Below, piece by piece: positions 25,323 through 33,222 of a stretch of DNA of 64,000 nucleotides; within the stretch, counting starts at the first letter, position 1; each line of letters starts with the position of its first letter. Source of the DNA: Verrucomicrobiota bacterium (GTDB taxonomy: Bacteria; Verrucomicrobiota; Verrucomicrobiia; Opitutales; Opitutaceae). The translations under genes were made by a program, and so were the position numbers. The stretch is from positions 1 to 64,000 of the forward strand of contig JACRKC010000131.1 in assembly GCA_016235555.1 (NCBI GenBank), given 5' to 3'. Under the pieces are notes generated by a model. That model did no database searches and was not told where the DNA came from. It saw nothing but the letters and a program-made list of their open reading frames with translations.

Positions 25323-25475
25323 TCACACCGGAAACAGCTTTGTCGGATGATGCCAGCCGAAGCACTCCTCCTCAACCCATACCTGGCAGCCGCGCTGCAG
25401 CAGCACGGTGCGCAGCTCACCGTAGATCGTTTTCACTTTCTGGCCGGGGGTGAACTGCGGGTAGGGCGTCGTCAT
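25323..25475 (-). CDS. Small SH3-like protein, 50 aa, opposite strand
   Basis: Begins MTTPYPQFTPGQKVKTIYGE and continues with RTVLLQRGCQVWVEEE, then ECFGWHHPTKLFPV before a TGA. A beta-rich, glycine- and valine-spaced sequence with an SH3-like look. It runs against the late genes in the gap between the gp36 remnant and the methylase, whose plus-strand frame (79 aa) is less protein-like. Too short for confident assignment; function unknown. Confidence 0.5.
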   Translation of the reverse strand: MTTPYPQFTPGQKVKTIYGELRTVLLQRGCQVWVEEECFGWHHPTKLFPV

Positions 25476-25555
25476 GGCCGCATGCACGCTCCGCCGCCGG
25501 CCGCGGTCGAGTCGATTGGCGGTGGAAACCCCCGCCGCGATTGGAGGCGCGCCGC

Positions 25556-26395
25556 ATGACGCAGCCCTGGCAACACGAGGAGCCCGAGCCCGAACTGCCG
25601 CGCGTGCGGCCGGTGATCGGCTGGCCCGGCGGCAAGACGCGCATGTTGTCGCACCTGCTGCCGCTCATCCCGGAGCACACCTGCTATTGCGAGGTGTTCG
25701 GCGGCGGCCTCGCCGTCTTCCTCGCCAAGCCGGAGAGCCGCGTCGAGGTCATCAACGACATCAACGGCGAGCTCGTTGCGTTCTACCGCTACTGCAAATT
25801 CCACCTGGAGCCGCTCCTGGACGAAATCGATCTCGTGCTCAACGCGCGCCAGGAGCTGCGCGACTACCTCGCGCAGCCCGGCCTCACCGAGCTGCAGCGC
25901 GCGGCGCGCTGGTTCATCCGCAACCGGATTTCCTTCGGCGGCATGGGCGGCGACTTCGCCGTGTCGCGCCTCCAGCCGCTCGGCTCGCGCGTGCAACGCC
26001 AGCTCGCCATCCGCGCGCTCAACCGCCGCCTCGATCGCACGGCCGTCGAAAACATCTCCTGGGAAAAGTGCCTCGCGATCTACGATGCCCCCGGCACGTG
26101 CTTCTTTCTCGATCCGCCCTACCTCGACAGCGGCGGGCGCGCCTACGCCGGCTGGAGCGAACACGAACTCGCGCAGTTCGCCGCCGCGGTCACGCGGCTC
26201 CAGGGCAAATGGATCGTGACCTACCAGGACTGCGACCAGGTGCGCGCGGCGTTCGCCGGCTATCGCATCCAGGCGATCGAGCGGGCCAACGGCATCGGCA
26301 ACAATGGCGGGAAGCGCGGCCGGGTTTACCGCGAAGTCATCATCACGCCCGAGGCGGCCACCGCCGGCCGCGCGCGGAGAGGGGCGAGCGCATGA
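25556..26395 (+). CDS. DNA adenine N6-methyltransferase (D12/Dam-like)
   Basis: 279 aa from ATG 25556, preceded by TTGGAGG. Motif order of class alpha enzymes: PVIGWPGGKTRMLSHLLPLIP (motif X/I), YCEVFGGGLAVFLAK (motif I), VINDINGELVAFY, and catalytic DPPY in CFFLDPPYLDSGG (motif IV, about residue 183). It probably methylates adenine to protect phage DNA or modulate regulation; the target sequence is unknown. It interrupts the head genes and overlaps the MuF-like gene start (ATGA). Confidence 0.88.
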   Translation: MTQPWQHEEPEPELPRVRPVIGWPGGKTRMLSHLLPLIPEHTCYCEVFGGGLAVFLAKPESRVEVINDINGELVAFYRYCKFHLEPLLDEIDLVLNARQELRDYLAQPGLTELQRAARWFIRNRISFGGMGGDFAVSRLQPLGSRVQRQLAIRALNRRLDRTAVENISWEKCLAIYDAPGTCFFLDPPYLDSGGRAYAGWSEHELAQFAAAVTRLQGKWIVTYQDCDQVRAAFAGYRIQAIERANGIGNNGGKRGRVYREVIITPEAATAGRARRGASA

Positions 26396-27228
26396 AATAC
26401 GCGAAGCCGCTCCCCTTCAAGGAGGCCGCCACGGCCGCGCAGGCGCGCACGCTGCTGCCCACCGCCATGCGCACGGCCGAGTTCGAGCAGCTCGTGGCCG
26501 ATGGCCACGCGGCCGTCCTGGAGCGCGCGCGCTTCTCCGCCGGCGTGCGCAAGGTCGAGCACCTGCAGGTGCTCGACGATGGCATCAACGATCTCGTCGC
26601 CGGCCAGACCGATCTCGCGACCGCGCGGCTCGCGGTGAAAAGGTTTGTGCGCGGCACGGGCTACCTGGCGCCGGCCGAGGAGCGCGGCACGCTCACCGAT
26701 CTCGCGAGCGATGCCCGCACCAACCTGCAGCTCACGATGGGCGTGCAGCAGGCCCAGGGCTACGGCTGGTGGAAACAGGGCCAGCAGGAGGACGTCCTGG
26801 ACGCCTTCCCCGCCGATGCGTTCGTGCGCGTGGAGTCGCGCGTGAAGCCGCGCGAGGACTGGCCGGAGCGGTGGAACGCCGCGCGCGCCGCCACTGTCAC
26901 CGATGGCGCGACCGATTCCTCCAGCGGCCGGATGGTCGCGCTCAAGAATCACCCGATCTGGGCGAAGCTCTCGCGCTTCGGCACGCCCTACGAGCCCTTC
27001 GATTTCGGCAGCGGCCGGGGCGTCGAGGATGTGAGCCGCAAAGACGCGATGGATCTCGGGCTCATCGGCCGCGACACGCAGATTTTCCCGCAGGACCGCC
27101 CGTTCAACGAGGGCCTGCAGGCCGCGCCCGCGGTGCGCAGCGAACGCCTGCGCGCGCTCCTCGAATCCACCGGCCTCGGGAAGTTCAACGCCGACGGCGT
27201 CTTCGTCGCCACCACGCCCCAAGCATGA
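26392..27228 (+). CDS. MuF-like head morphogenesis protein
   Basis: 278 aa from ATG 26392. Starts with KPLPFKEAATAAQARTLLPT and contains AVKRFVRGTGYLAPAEERGT, NLQLTMGVQQAQGYGWWKQG, FPADAFVRVESRVKPREDWPERW and RFGTPYEPFDFGSGRGVEDVSRKDAMDLGLI; the last stretch is typical of Mu F-like proteins. Such proteins attach to the portal and enter the prohead. Here it follows the capsid remnant, not the portal, unlike the Mu gene order. Confidence 0.7.
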   Translation: MKYAKPLPFKEAATAAQARTLLPTAMRTAEFEQLVADGHAAVLERARFSAGVRKVEHLQVLDDGINDLVAGQTDLATARLAVKRFVRGTGYLAPAEERGTLTDLASDARTNLQLTMGVQQAQGYGWWKQGQQEDVLDAFPADAFVRVESRVKPREDWPERWNAARAATVTDGATDSSSGRMVALKNHPIWAKLSRFGTPYEPFDFGSGRGVEDVSRKDAMDLGLIGRDTQIFPQDRPFNEGLQAAPAVRSERLRALLESTGLGKFNADGVFVATTPQA

Positions 27229-27331
27229 GCCACAGAGATCACAGAGCGCAGGCACAGAGGCCACCGAGCAATGCCGCGGTGAATTGCTCCGTGCCCTCGG
27301 TTCGGACCTCTGTGCCCTTTGTGTCCAAACT
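27228..27331. repeat. Long imperfect palindrome (CACAGAG...CTCTGTG type)
   Basis: Left arm GCCACAGAGATCACAGAG and right arm CTCTGTGCCCTTTGTG flank about 60 bp that includes AATGCCGCGGTGAATT. Related to the palindromes at 29690-29755 and 52437-52580. Confidence 0.6.
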
Positions 27332-27356
27332 TCAGCGATCCCTGGTCTCTGGTCCC

Positions 27357-27410
27357 CTTGCCCGCCTCTGGCGGGTGAAGTCCCCTTGCCCGCCTCTGGC
27401 GGGTGAAGTC
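27357..27410. repeat. Two tandem prophage hairpin repeats
   Basis: Two direct copies of CTTGCCCGCCTCTGGCGGG plus TGAAGTC (27357-27382 and 27385-27410), 28 bp apart, directly upstream of the gpG-like gene. Confidence 0.85.
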
Positions 27411-27436
27411 TACGCGCGGCCGGAGGCGCGCGCGTC

Positions 27437-28081
27437 ATGAGCCTGGCTGTCACCATCGATCTCCGCGACGAGGCCCGGCCGCACTTCCGCCGCGTCGTCC
27501 AAAACCTCGAGCGCGGCGACGTGCGCCGCGTGATGGGCCGCGCGATCGCGACCACGCTGCGGAAGCACTTCACGCGGCGCGATGAGGCGGGCAACCGGCT
27601 CGGCGGCCAGCGCACGCACTTCTGGGGCCAGGTGCGGCGCAGCGTGCAGCAGCCGCAGCTCATCGGCGGCGATGGCGTGCAGGTGGCGATCAACCACGTC
27701 GCGTTCGCGCAGAAAGTGTTCGGCGGCGACATCGCGCCGGTCGACGCCGAGTGGCTCACCGTGCCGGCGCGCTCCGAAGCTCACGGCCATCGCGCACGGG
27801 AGTTCAACGATCTGCACGCCGTGTTTTTCAGCGCCAGCCTCGGCGCGCTGGTGCAAAACGATCAGACGAGCCTGGGCGGGCGCGTCGACGGCAGCATCAC
27901 GCCCACGCGCCGGAAGCAAGGCGGGGAAATCGGCGGTCTCGTGTTCTACTGGCTGGTCGAGCACGTGCACCAGGAGCCGGACCCGGAGGCGCTCCCGCCC
28001 GAAACCGAACTCCGCGACGCCGCGCTCCAGGCCGGCGCCGATTACCTGCAAACGCTCGACGAGCGCGGAGGCCGCAACTGA
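27437..28081 (+). CDS. Phage virion morphogenesis protein (Mu gpG-like)
   Basis: 214 aa. ARPHFRRVVQNLERGDVRRVMGRAIATTLRKHFTRRDEAGNRLGGQRTHFWGQVRRS fits the N-terminus of virion morphogenesis proteins, which act in tail completion or head-tail joining. HVAFAQKVFGGDIAPVDAEWLTVPARSEAHG and a charged C-terminus follow. Its start is preceded by the tandem hairpin repeats; the stop overlaps an ATG (TGATG) of a repeat-derived frame. Confidence 0.65.
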   Translation: MSLAVTIDLRDEARPHFRRVVQNLERGDVRRVMGRAIATTLRKHFTRRDEAGNRLGGQRTHFWGQVRRSVQQPQLIGGDGVQVAINHVAFAQKVFGGDIAPVDAEWLTVPARSEAHGHRAREFNDLHAVFFSASLGALVQNDQTSLGGRVDGSITPTRRKQGGEIGGLVFYWLVEHVHQEPDPEALPPETELRDAALQAGADYLQTLDERGGRN

Positions 28082-28105
28082 TGAAGCCCTCTTTCAAAAA
28101 CCGCT

Positions 28106-28241
28106 TAACCGCAGATTGCGCAGATAACGCAGATGGTTCGTGGCCTTCCTGCCTTTATCCGCGTTATCTGCGGTCAACCAGATTGGTTGGATCGAGGTCC
28201 CTGGTCTCTGGTCCGCTTGCCCGCCTCTGGCGGGTGAAGTC
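28106..28241. repeat. Long palindrome followed by a prophage hairpin repeat
   Basis: ACCGCAGATTGCGCAGATAA (28109-28128) pairs imperfectly with TTATCCGCGTTATCTGCGGT (28155-28174), and the hairpin copy lies at 28216-28241. These fill the 263-bp gap 28082-28344. The frame from ATG 28081 reads MKPSFKNRLTADCADNADG, which is repeat text, and I do not count it as a gene. Confidence 0.75.
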
Positions 28242-28344
28242 TCTGGTCCGCGCCGACGAAGGAGGCGCCCGCTGATGCCCGCGAACCCCGACAACCGGAG
28301 CGGCTCGATGCCGCGGAGTCCTGAGCGAAGCGAAGGATCAACCC

Positions 28345-28833
28345 ATGCCTAACGCTGAAAATTTCGAGGAGCGCCTCCTGATCGCCACCGATGCGTTTGC
28401 GGCACTCATTGCGGCCGACGCCTATTTCGCCACCGCGCCGGCCGTGCCCGTGCTCACCGAGCGCACGGGCGACATCAACCAGACGATCGCCCAGGCGCTC
28501 GCGAAACTCGGCCTGTGTGTCGTCGTCGTCGCGGCCGATGGCGATTCGCTCGTGCGCTCGGGCAACGGCCTCTCGCTGCGCGTGCGCCTGGTCGCGCAGA
28601 TCTCCGAGCTCTACCTCATCAACCAGGGCGCGACCGGCACGCACAAGCCCGCGCTCGCCGCCGCCACGCGCGTGATGAAGGCCGTCGATCGCCAGCCCAA
28701 CGGCCTCGATGTCGGCCGCCACCTCGCCGGCCTCAACGAGTTCCTCCTGCCCGAGGAGCAGCCCTTCAAACTCACGAAGGACGCGCGCTACGTGGTCTAC
28801 CAGGTGACCGCCTTCACCACGATCGAACTCTGA
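28345..28833 (+). CDS. Prophage structural protein, possibly tail completion
   Basis: 162 aa. Contains NFEERLLIATDAFAALIAAD, LAKLGLCVVVVAADGDSLVRSGNGLSLRVRLVAQISEL and RYVVYQVTAFTTIEL, with a beta-rich core. Position between the gpG-like gene and the tail-tube-like gene and its length match tail terminator or completion proteins (Mu gp37-like), but sequence similarity is too weak to be sure. Confidence 0.5.
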   Translation: MPNAENFEERLLIATDAFAALIAADAYFATAPAVPVLTERTGDINQTIAQALAKLGLCVVVVAADGDSLVRSGNGLSLRVRLVAQISELYLINQGATGTHKPALAAATRVMKAVDRQPNGLDVGRHLAGLNEFLLPEEQPFKLTKDARYVVYQVTAFTTIEL

Positions 28834-28882
28834 CCCATCTCCCCTCTCCGCTTTTGAGCTCAACCCATAACCAAATCCGACC

Positions 28883-29689
28883 ATGCCATTGAACAGCCAA
28901 CTCCATCACTCCCGCGCGGAACTTTCCGGCGCGTGCCGCCTCCTCCTCTCGCTCGATGCGTCCACCCGTGCCGCCGCCGCCCTCGCCGGCTTCGAGGAGT
29001 TCGGCGGGCTCAAAGGCTACGAGCTGCAGGGCGAGTCCAAGACCGAGCCCGTGCTCAAGCCCTTCTTCGGCGTCATGCGCCAGGTCGACGAATCGCCCGG
29101 CCTGCTCACGCTCGGCTACGAACTCACCACCACCGAAATCGCCGATGCGCGGAAGCTGAAATACTTCCTCGCCGGCACCGCCGGCCAGGACCTCGCCCAG
29201 GCCGCGCTCGCCGCCCAGGTGGCCGACGCCATCGTGTTCTCCGCCCAGGTGCCCGCGGTGCTCAACCGCTGGTATGACGTCCTCAAGAACGGCGTGCGCG
29301 TGCGCCAGCTCTCCGCCTTCGCCATCGCCGGCAAGGTCGAGGGCGTCGACTTCATCGTCGACTACGAGAACGGCGCGGTGCGCTTCCCCAGCGCCGCCTA
29401 CCTGCCGGCCGCCAACGTCGCACCCACCATCAGCGCCCCGGCGATCGACGCCACGCACGCCAAGTTCATGCGCGGCCTGCGCCCGATGCAGAACCAGATC
29501 TGGCGCGGCTACGCCCGGCTCTACAGCTACGACCAGAACCAGGCCAACCGCCTCGTGATGGCGCACGAGGATTTCTCGTTCACGCTCACCCTCGGGAAGA
29601 ACTTCGGCCTCAAGCACGACGGCAACGCCGAGGCCAGCATCAAGCTCATGATCGCCGCCGACGAAGGCGTCGTCCTCCACCGGGACTAA
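28883..29689 (+). CDS. Probable major tail (tube) protein
   Basis: 268 aa. LKGYELQGESKTEPVLKPFFGVMRQVDESPGLLTLGYELTTTEIADARKLKYFLAG, then VLNRWYDVLKNGVRVRQLSAFAIAGKVEGVDFIVDYENGAVRFP, resembles phage tail tube proteins in the pattern of an early beta-sandwich followed by a substrate-type description loop. It lies four genes before the frameshifted chaperone, as the tube does in siphophages. Direct family recognition is moderate. Confidence 0.55.
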   Translation: MPLNSQLHHSRAELSGACRLLLSLDASTRAAAALAGFEEFGGLKGYELQGESKTEPVLKPFFGVMRQVDESPGLLTLGYELTTTEIADARKLKYFLAGTAGQDLAQAALAAQVADAIVFSAQVPAVLNRWYDVLKNGVRVRQLSAFAIAGKVEGVDFIVDYENGAVRFPSAAYLPAANVAPTISAPAIDATHAKFMRGLRPMQNQIWRGYARLYSYDQNQANRLVMAHEDFSFTLTLGKNFGLKHDGNAEASIKLMIAADEGVVLHRD

Positions 29690-29755
29690 GGACCAGAGAC
29701 CAGGGACTGGAGACCACAGACATCTGCGCTCTTCGTGCCCTCTGTGTCCCAAATC
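29690..29755. repeat. Repeat-filled gap: GACCAGAGACC motifs and CACAGA palindrome half
   Basis: AGGACCAGAGACCAGGGAC then ACCACAGACATC and CCCTCTGTGTCCC. Same repeat family as 17356-17440 and 27228-27331, inverted relative to the first. Confidence 0.6.
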
Positions 29756-29766
29756 AAATCTCAACC

Positions 29767-30519
29767 ATGAATCTCATCCTCGAAACCACGACCGGCCAGC
29801 TCATCCCGGCCGGCGTGGCGCCCAACCTCCCGCGCGGCGGGCTCGCGCCCGCCTTCTTGCAGTTCGTCACGAACAATGTGGCGGCCCTGCTGGCGGGTGG
29901 CGCGCCCATCGCGCTCAAGCTCTACTCGCCGGCCGATCTGGTGAATCCGCTCGCCACGTTCAACGCGTGGACGGCGTCGCCGGCCGACGCCGGCTACACC
30001 GCGCCGCTCGACACCCTCGCCGATGGCCTCGCCTACCTGCCGCGCGGCACGCTCGTCGCGAAGATCAGTTATGCGAATCCCAATGTGGACTCGCAGGCCT
30101 TCCTCGTGAACTACGGCACCGGCGCCAGCGGTGGCGGCTCGCCGGTCACGCCGATCGTGATCACCCAGCCCACCGGGCCGGTGAACTACGTGCAGCCGAT
30201 CGGCCAGTTCGGCGGCCGGCTCGCCGTCAACCAGGTCGAAGGCTTCTGGCGTGTGAAAGCGCCATGCAGCCTCCTCGGCCTGCAGCTCAACGCCCAGGAC
30301 GCGCCCACTGGCGCGAATCTCCTGGTCGACGTCGTCAAAGGCGGCGTCGCGCAGAACAAAATCGCGCAGCTCACCGCCGCGCAGAAATCCGAGGAGACGA
30401 TCTTCGGCGCGCCGCTCGCCCTCGCGATCGGCGACATCGTCCAGTTCAAGCCCACGCAGATCGGCTCCGCCAAAGCCGGCTCGAACCTCGATGTGAAAGG
30501 CATCGTCACGCTGTTGTAG
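29767..30519 (+). CDS. Prophage structural protein of unknown role
   Basis: 250 aa. The first half (AFLQFVTNNVAALLAGGAPIALKLYSPADLVNPLATFNAW) looks like a phage virion protein of baseplate or tail type. The second half (GGSPVTPIVITQPTGPVNYV...LLGLQLNAQDAPTGANLLVDVVKGG) looks like a beta-sandwich, maybe a surface-exposed domain. Directly after the tail-tube-like gene. No family recognised. Confidence 0.55.
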   Translation: MNLILETTTGQLIPAGVAPNLPRGGLAPAFLQFVTNNVAALLAGGAPIALKLYSPADLVNPLATFNAWTASPADAGYTAPLDTLADGLAYLPRGTLVAKISYANPNVDSQAFLVNYGTGASGGGSPVTPIVITQPTGPVNYVQPIGQFGGRLAVNQVEGFWRVKAPCSLLGLQLNAQDAPTGANLLVDVVKGGVAQNKIAQLTAAQKSEETIFGAPLALAIGDIVQFKPTQIGSAKAGSNLDVKGIVTLL

Positions 30520-30570
30520 GAGCCTGCTGGCAGGCGATTCCTCCACGACGAAACACCCCCAACCCACGAA

Positions 30571-32037
30571 ATGAAAAATACACTCTACCGGATCGGCCTC
30601 TGGTCGCTGCTCCTTGGTCTCTGGTCCGCGGCCTTCGCGCCGCTCCCCGCCCAGGTCGTCACGCCCTGGGCCGACGTCGACAAAACCGGCGCCAGCCTGG
30701 CCGATCTGCCGACGCGCGACTTCTCGCACCTGCAGAACAAACCGGCCCTCGCGCCGCGCCAGGCGCTCGTCTTCGCCGGCACGGCCGGGGCCAGGGTGCT
30801 CAACCTCCCGGCCTTCGGCCCGGCCGATTTCACCTTCGCCTTCTGGCTGCGGCCCGACGCGCTCCCGGCGTATTCCACGGTGTGTTACGGCGGGGCGGGT
30901 TCCTTCTACGCCTACTACACGGCGGCCGGCAGCATCGTGGTGGAAAAGGCGGGTGGTGGCGCGGTGCTGGCGACCGCGGCCGGCACGATCGTGGCGGGCG
31001 AAACCCACCTGTGGTCCATCAGCCGGACCGGCGGCACGACCACGTTGCGCAAGGATGGTGTGGCCGTCGCCTCCGCCGCGGATGCCCACGACTACACGGC
31101 GGCGGTGACCGCCCTCGGCTGGACCGGGTCGACCGAGGTCGTCGTGGGGAGCCTGGCCCCCGTGTGCTTCAACCGCGCCCTCAGCGCCGCCGAGACGCTC
31201 GCGCTGGTCGCGCAAGGCGCGCCCCACGCCAACGATTACAACAGCGCCGGCGCGAGCAACCTCCTCCCCGGCGACAACAGCACGTTTGCCTCCGCGGCGA
31301 ATTGGGTCGTCACCGGCGCGACCACCATCGCGGCCGGCAAGCTCAACCTCGCCGACGGGGACATCTGCTACAACGATCTCCTGCCGTTGATCCGCGGCCG
31401 GCCCGTGCGCTTCGCCGTCACGATCGACAGCCTCACCGCCGGCAACGTCCAATATTTCGACGGCGATAGCTGGGTGATTTTCGCGACCACCGCCGGCACC
31501 TACAGCATCACGTTTTCTCCGGTCGCCACCTACGCCGCCGGCCTCAACCTGCGCGCGAGCGGCGGGGCGGCCGTGCTCGATAACGCGCTCGCCTACCGCT
31601 GCGGTGTCCTGCTCGCGCCCGCGGCGCACGCCCCCGGCAACGGCCTCGTGTGGTCCGACCAATCGGGCAACGGGGCGCACCTCGTGCTGCCCACCACGGG
31701 GGTCGTCTGGGCGCTGCCGGACCCGGCGTCGAACGTCCTGCGCGGCTCGACCGGCACCAACGGCAACCAGCAGCTCCACGGTGCGGCCACCCTCTCGGCC
31801 AACACGCAGATCACGCGCATCCGCGCGCGTGCCCTGAGCGGCACGCCCGCCATCACCCTCGGCACGTCGAGCGGCGGCAGCGACCTCGTCGCCACCGTCA
31901 CGCTCTCGCCGGCCTGGCAGGACCTCACGCTCGCCCTCGCCGGCGGCATCGTGAGCGCCGACTCCTCGGTCTGGGTCGGCTCCAACTCCACCGATGTGGT
32001 GCAGCTCAACCTCGCCCTCGCCCCGCTCACGCCCTGA
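30571..32037 (+). CDS. Secreted LamG/concanavalin-like protein in the tail region
   Basis: 488 aa. A Sec signal peptide (about 1-27, LWSLLLGLWSAAFAPLPAQ) is coded by CTCTGGTC-type repeat DNA. A LamG-like sugar-binding domain follows (about 65-215: FTFAFWLRPDALPAYSTVCYG, VAGETHLWSISRTGGTTTLRKDGV, EVVVGSLAPVCFNRALSAAETLALV), then two beta-rich repeats. Virion proteins are rarely exported, so this could be a host-conversion adhesin or a fibre-like protein that gained a signal peptide. Substrate unknown. Confidence 0.65.
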   Translation: MKNTLYRIGLWSLLLGLWSAAFAPLPAQVVTPWADVDKTGASLADLPTRDFSHLQNKPALAPRQALVFAGTAGARVLNLPAFGPADFTFAFWLRPDALPAYSTVCYGGAGSFYAYYTAAGSIVVEKAGGGAVLATAAGTIVAGETHLWSISRTGGTTTLRKDGVAVASAADAHDYTAAVTALGWTGSTEVVVGSLAPVCFNRALSAAETLALVAQGAPHANDYNSAGASNLLPGDNSTFASAANWVVTGATTIAAGKLNLADGDICYNDLLPLIRGRPVRFAVTIDSLTAGNVQYFDGDSWVIFATTAGTYSITFSPVATYAAGLNLRASGGAAVLDNALAYRCGVLLAPAAHAPGNGLVWSDQSGNGAHLVLPTTGVVWALPDPASNVLRGSTGTNGNQQLHGAATLSANTQITRIRARALSGTPAITLGTSSGGSDLVATVTLSPAWQDLTLALAGGIVSADSSVWVGSNSTDVVQLNLALAPLTP

Positions 32038-32073
32038 GCGCTGCGCCACGAGAATCCAACATCAAAACCGAAA

Positions 32074-32385
32074 ATGAAAAAGCTCCTCGCCCTCGTTCTC
32101 TCGCTCGCGCTCTGCGTGAGCCTCTTGGCCGCGGCTGCCCCGAAGCAGATCGCGTTCGATGCGCCGGTCGATGCCAGCCGCTATGCCGCCGGCGCCGCCA
32201 CGGTCACCCAAATCCTGCCCCTCTCGTTCGACTTCCAGACCGGGCAGCTCCGCTTCCAGTTGCTCGATGCCGGCGGTGCCACCGTGGCCGGCGGCGCCGT
32301 CTTCGGCGTCCTCTGCGCCGATAGCGCCGACGCCACGATCAAGGCCGCCGTGCTCGCCGCCCTCGCCGCCACCGCTGCGCCATGA
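32074..32385 (+). CDS. Small secreted protein, 103 aa
   Basis: Signal peptide KKLLALVLSLALCVSLLAAAAP (1-22). The rest, KQIAFDAPVDASRYAAGAATVTQILPLSFDFQTGQLRFQLLDAGG, looks like a compact beta domain. Follows the LamG gene and overlaps the chaperone gene start (ATGA). Function unknown. Confidence 0.55.
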   Translation: MKKLLALVLSLALCVSLLAAAAPKQIAFDAPVDASRYAAGAATVTQILPLSFDFQTGQLRFQLLDAGGATVAGGAVFGVLCADSADATIKAAVLAALAATAAP

Positions 32386-32822
32386 GCACCACGCCCACCA
32401 TCCTCCGTCCGACGATCACCGTGACGCTCGCCAGCGGCCCGGTCGAACTGCGCGACCTGCCCTGGCAGGATGCGCTGGAATTCCTCCGCCGGCTCTCCTC
32501 GCACGCGAAAGACATCCTGGCCTCCGCCACGGCTGGCGACGGCCGCGTCGACCTGCAGGCGCTCCTGCCGAAGCTCACCGAGCTGGTCACCAACGTCGGA
32601 GAACTCTCCACGTTCCTGCTCACGAAGAGCGCCGGCAAAGATGAGGAGTGGCTGAAGCAATTCGGGACGCTCGAAACGATGGCGCTCCTGGACGCCGCGC
32701 TCGAAGTCAACCTCTCGGACGGCCTCCTCGCGCTGGGAAAAAAGGTCGCCGGCCGGCTGGCTCGGGTGCTGCCGGCGAAAGCGGAGACGACGAGCGCTAC
32801 GCCGCCCTCTGCGACTTCCTGA
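32382..32822 (+). CDS. Tail assembly chaperone, zero-frame product (gpG-like)
   Basis: 146 aa. LRDLPWQDALEFLRRLSSHAKDIL and a helical C-terminus ending in VLPAKAETTSATPPSATS. It stands just before the tape measure gene, where siphophages encode the short chaperone. The sequence LGKKV (codons GGA AAA AAG) at 32735-32744 contains an A_AAA_AAG slippery heptamer in the correct phase. See the frameshifted product entry. Confidence 0.75.
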   Translation: MSTTPTILRPTITVTLASGPVELRDLPWQDALEFLRRLSSHAKDILASATAGDGRVDLQALLPKLTELVTNVGELSTFLLTKSAGKDEEWLKQFGTLETMALLDAALEVNLSDGLLALGKKVAGRLARVLPAKAETTSATPPSATS

Positions 32823-32950
32823 TCGCGCAGGGCCACCCGGCCGACGCCGTGCTGTGCCTGCGCCCCTGGGGCTACACGCTGCGCCAGCTCGACCTCTTCA
32901 CCCGCACCGCGACCGAACGCATCAAGCGGCAAGGCCCTAGGCTGTTTTAA
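32382..32950 (+). CDS. Tail assembly chaperone, -1 frameshift product (gpGT-like)
   Basis: Slippage by -1 at 32738-32744 joins the first 121 residues to GRRPAGSGAAGESGDDERYA and on through ALCDFLIAQGHPADAVLCLRPW to TLRQLDLFTRTATERIKRQGPRLF, about 189 aa in total. The downstream frame has no start of its own that would yield a sensible protein, and its text matches the T-domain pattern of tail chaperones (helices plus WGYTLRQLD). The fusion is needed to load tail tube protein on the tape measure in lambda-type phages. Confidence 0.75.
32735..32744 (+). promoter_or_regulatory. Programmed -1 frameshift slippery site
   Basis: GGGAAAAAAG read as GGA AAA AAG in the zero frame; A_AAA_AAG is the most efficient -1 slippery heptamer known in E. 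coli. G_GGA_AAA overlaps it as a second possible site. The GC-rich downstream sequence could form a stimulatory hairpin. Confidence 0.75.
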
Positions 32951-33033
32951 CCACAGATGACACGGATGAACCCGGATAAAACCCACGCTGTCGCGCCAGC
33001 GTATCCGTTTCATCCGCGTGATCCGCGGTCAAA
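32948..33033. repeat. Long palindrome (ACCACAGATGACACGG type)
   Basis: Left arm ACCACAGATGACACGGATGA (32950-32969) and right arm TCATCCGCGTGATCCGCGGT (33010-33029), with smaller paired segments CGGATAAA and GTATCCG between. No gene; it fills the gap before the tape measure gene. Confidence 0.75.
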
Positions 33034-33039
33034 CCCTCC

Positions 33040-33222
33040 TCAGCGCCTCTTCCGCGCCGGCACGAACATCAACCCGCAACCGAAAGCCGCGATCGCCAGC
33101 ACCGCTGGCACCGCCCCCGAGTGCCACGCCGCCACCAGTTGAGCCCAGACCACCATTCCGCACACGCCCGCGCACAGCAGGCACAGCGGCAGCAGCAGAA
33201 AACCGAGGAGCATTCCAAACAT
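33040..33222 (-). CDS. Possible small two-span membrane protein, 60 aa
   Basis: Reads FGMLLGFLLLPLCLLCAGVC, then VVWAQLVAAW, AVPAVLAIAAFGCGLMFVPARKRR, with two hydrophobic segments and a positively charged end. It lies opposite the late genes between the chaperone and the tape measure and overlaps only the first bases of the latter. Size and topology suit a holin, but the strand is unusual and it may not be expressed. Confidence 0.35.
   Translation of the reverse strand: MFGMLLGFLLLPLCLLCAGVCGMVVWAQLVAAWHSGAVPAVLAIAAFGCGLMFVPARKRR

Noticed and set aside
28081-28275. 65-aa frame after the gpG-like gene
   Set aside because: Reads TADCADNADG and RLWRVKSLV, both repeat translations seen elsewhere.
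32648-32950. Separate 100-aa gene after the tail chaperone
   Set aside because: Its own N-terminus is antisense-like; the good part begins just after the slippery site and is explained by -1 frameshifting.
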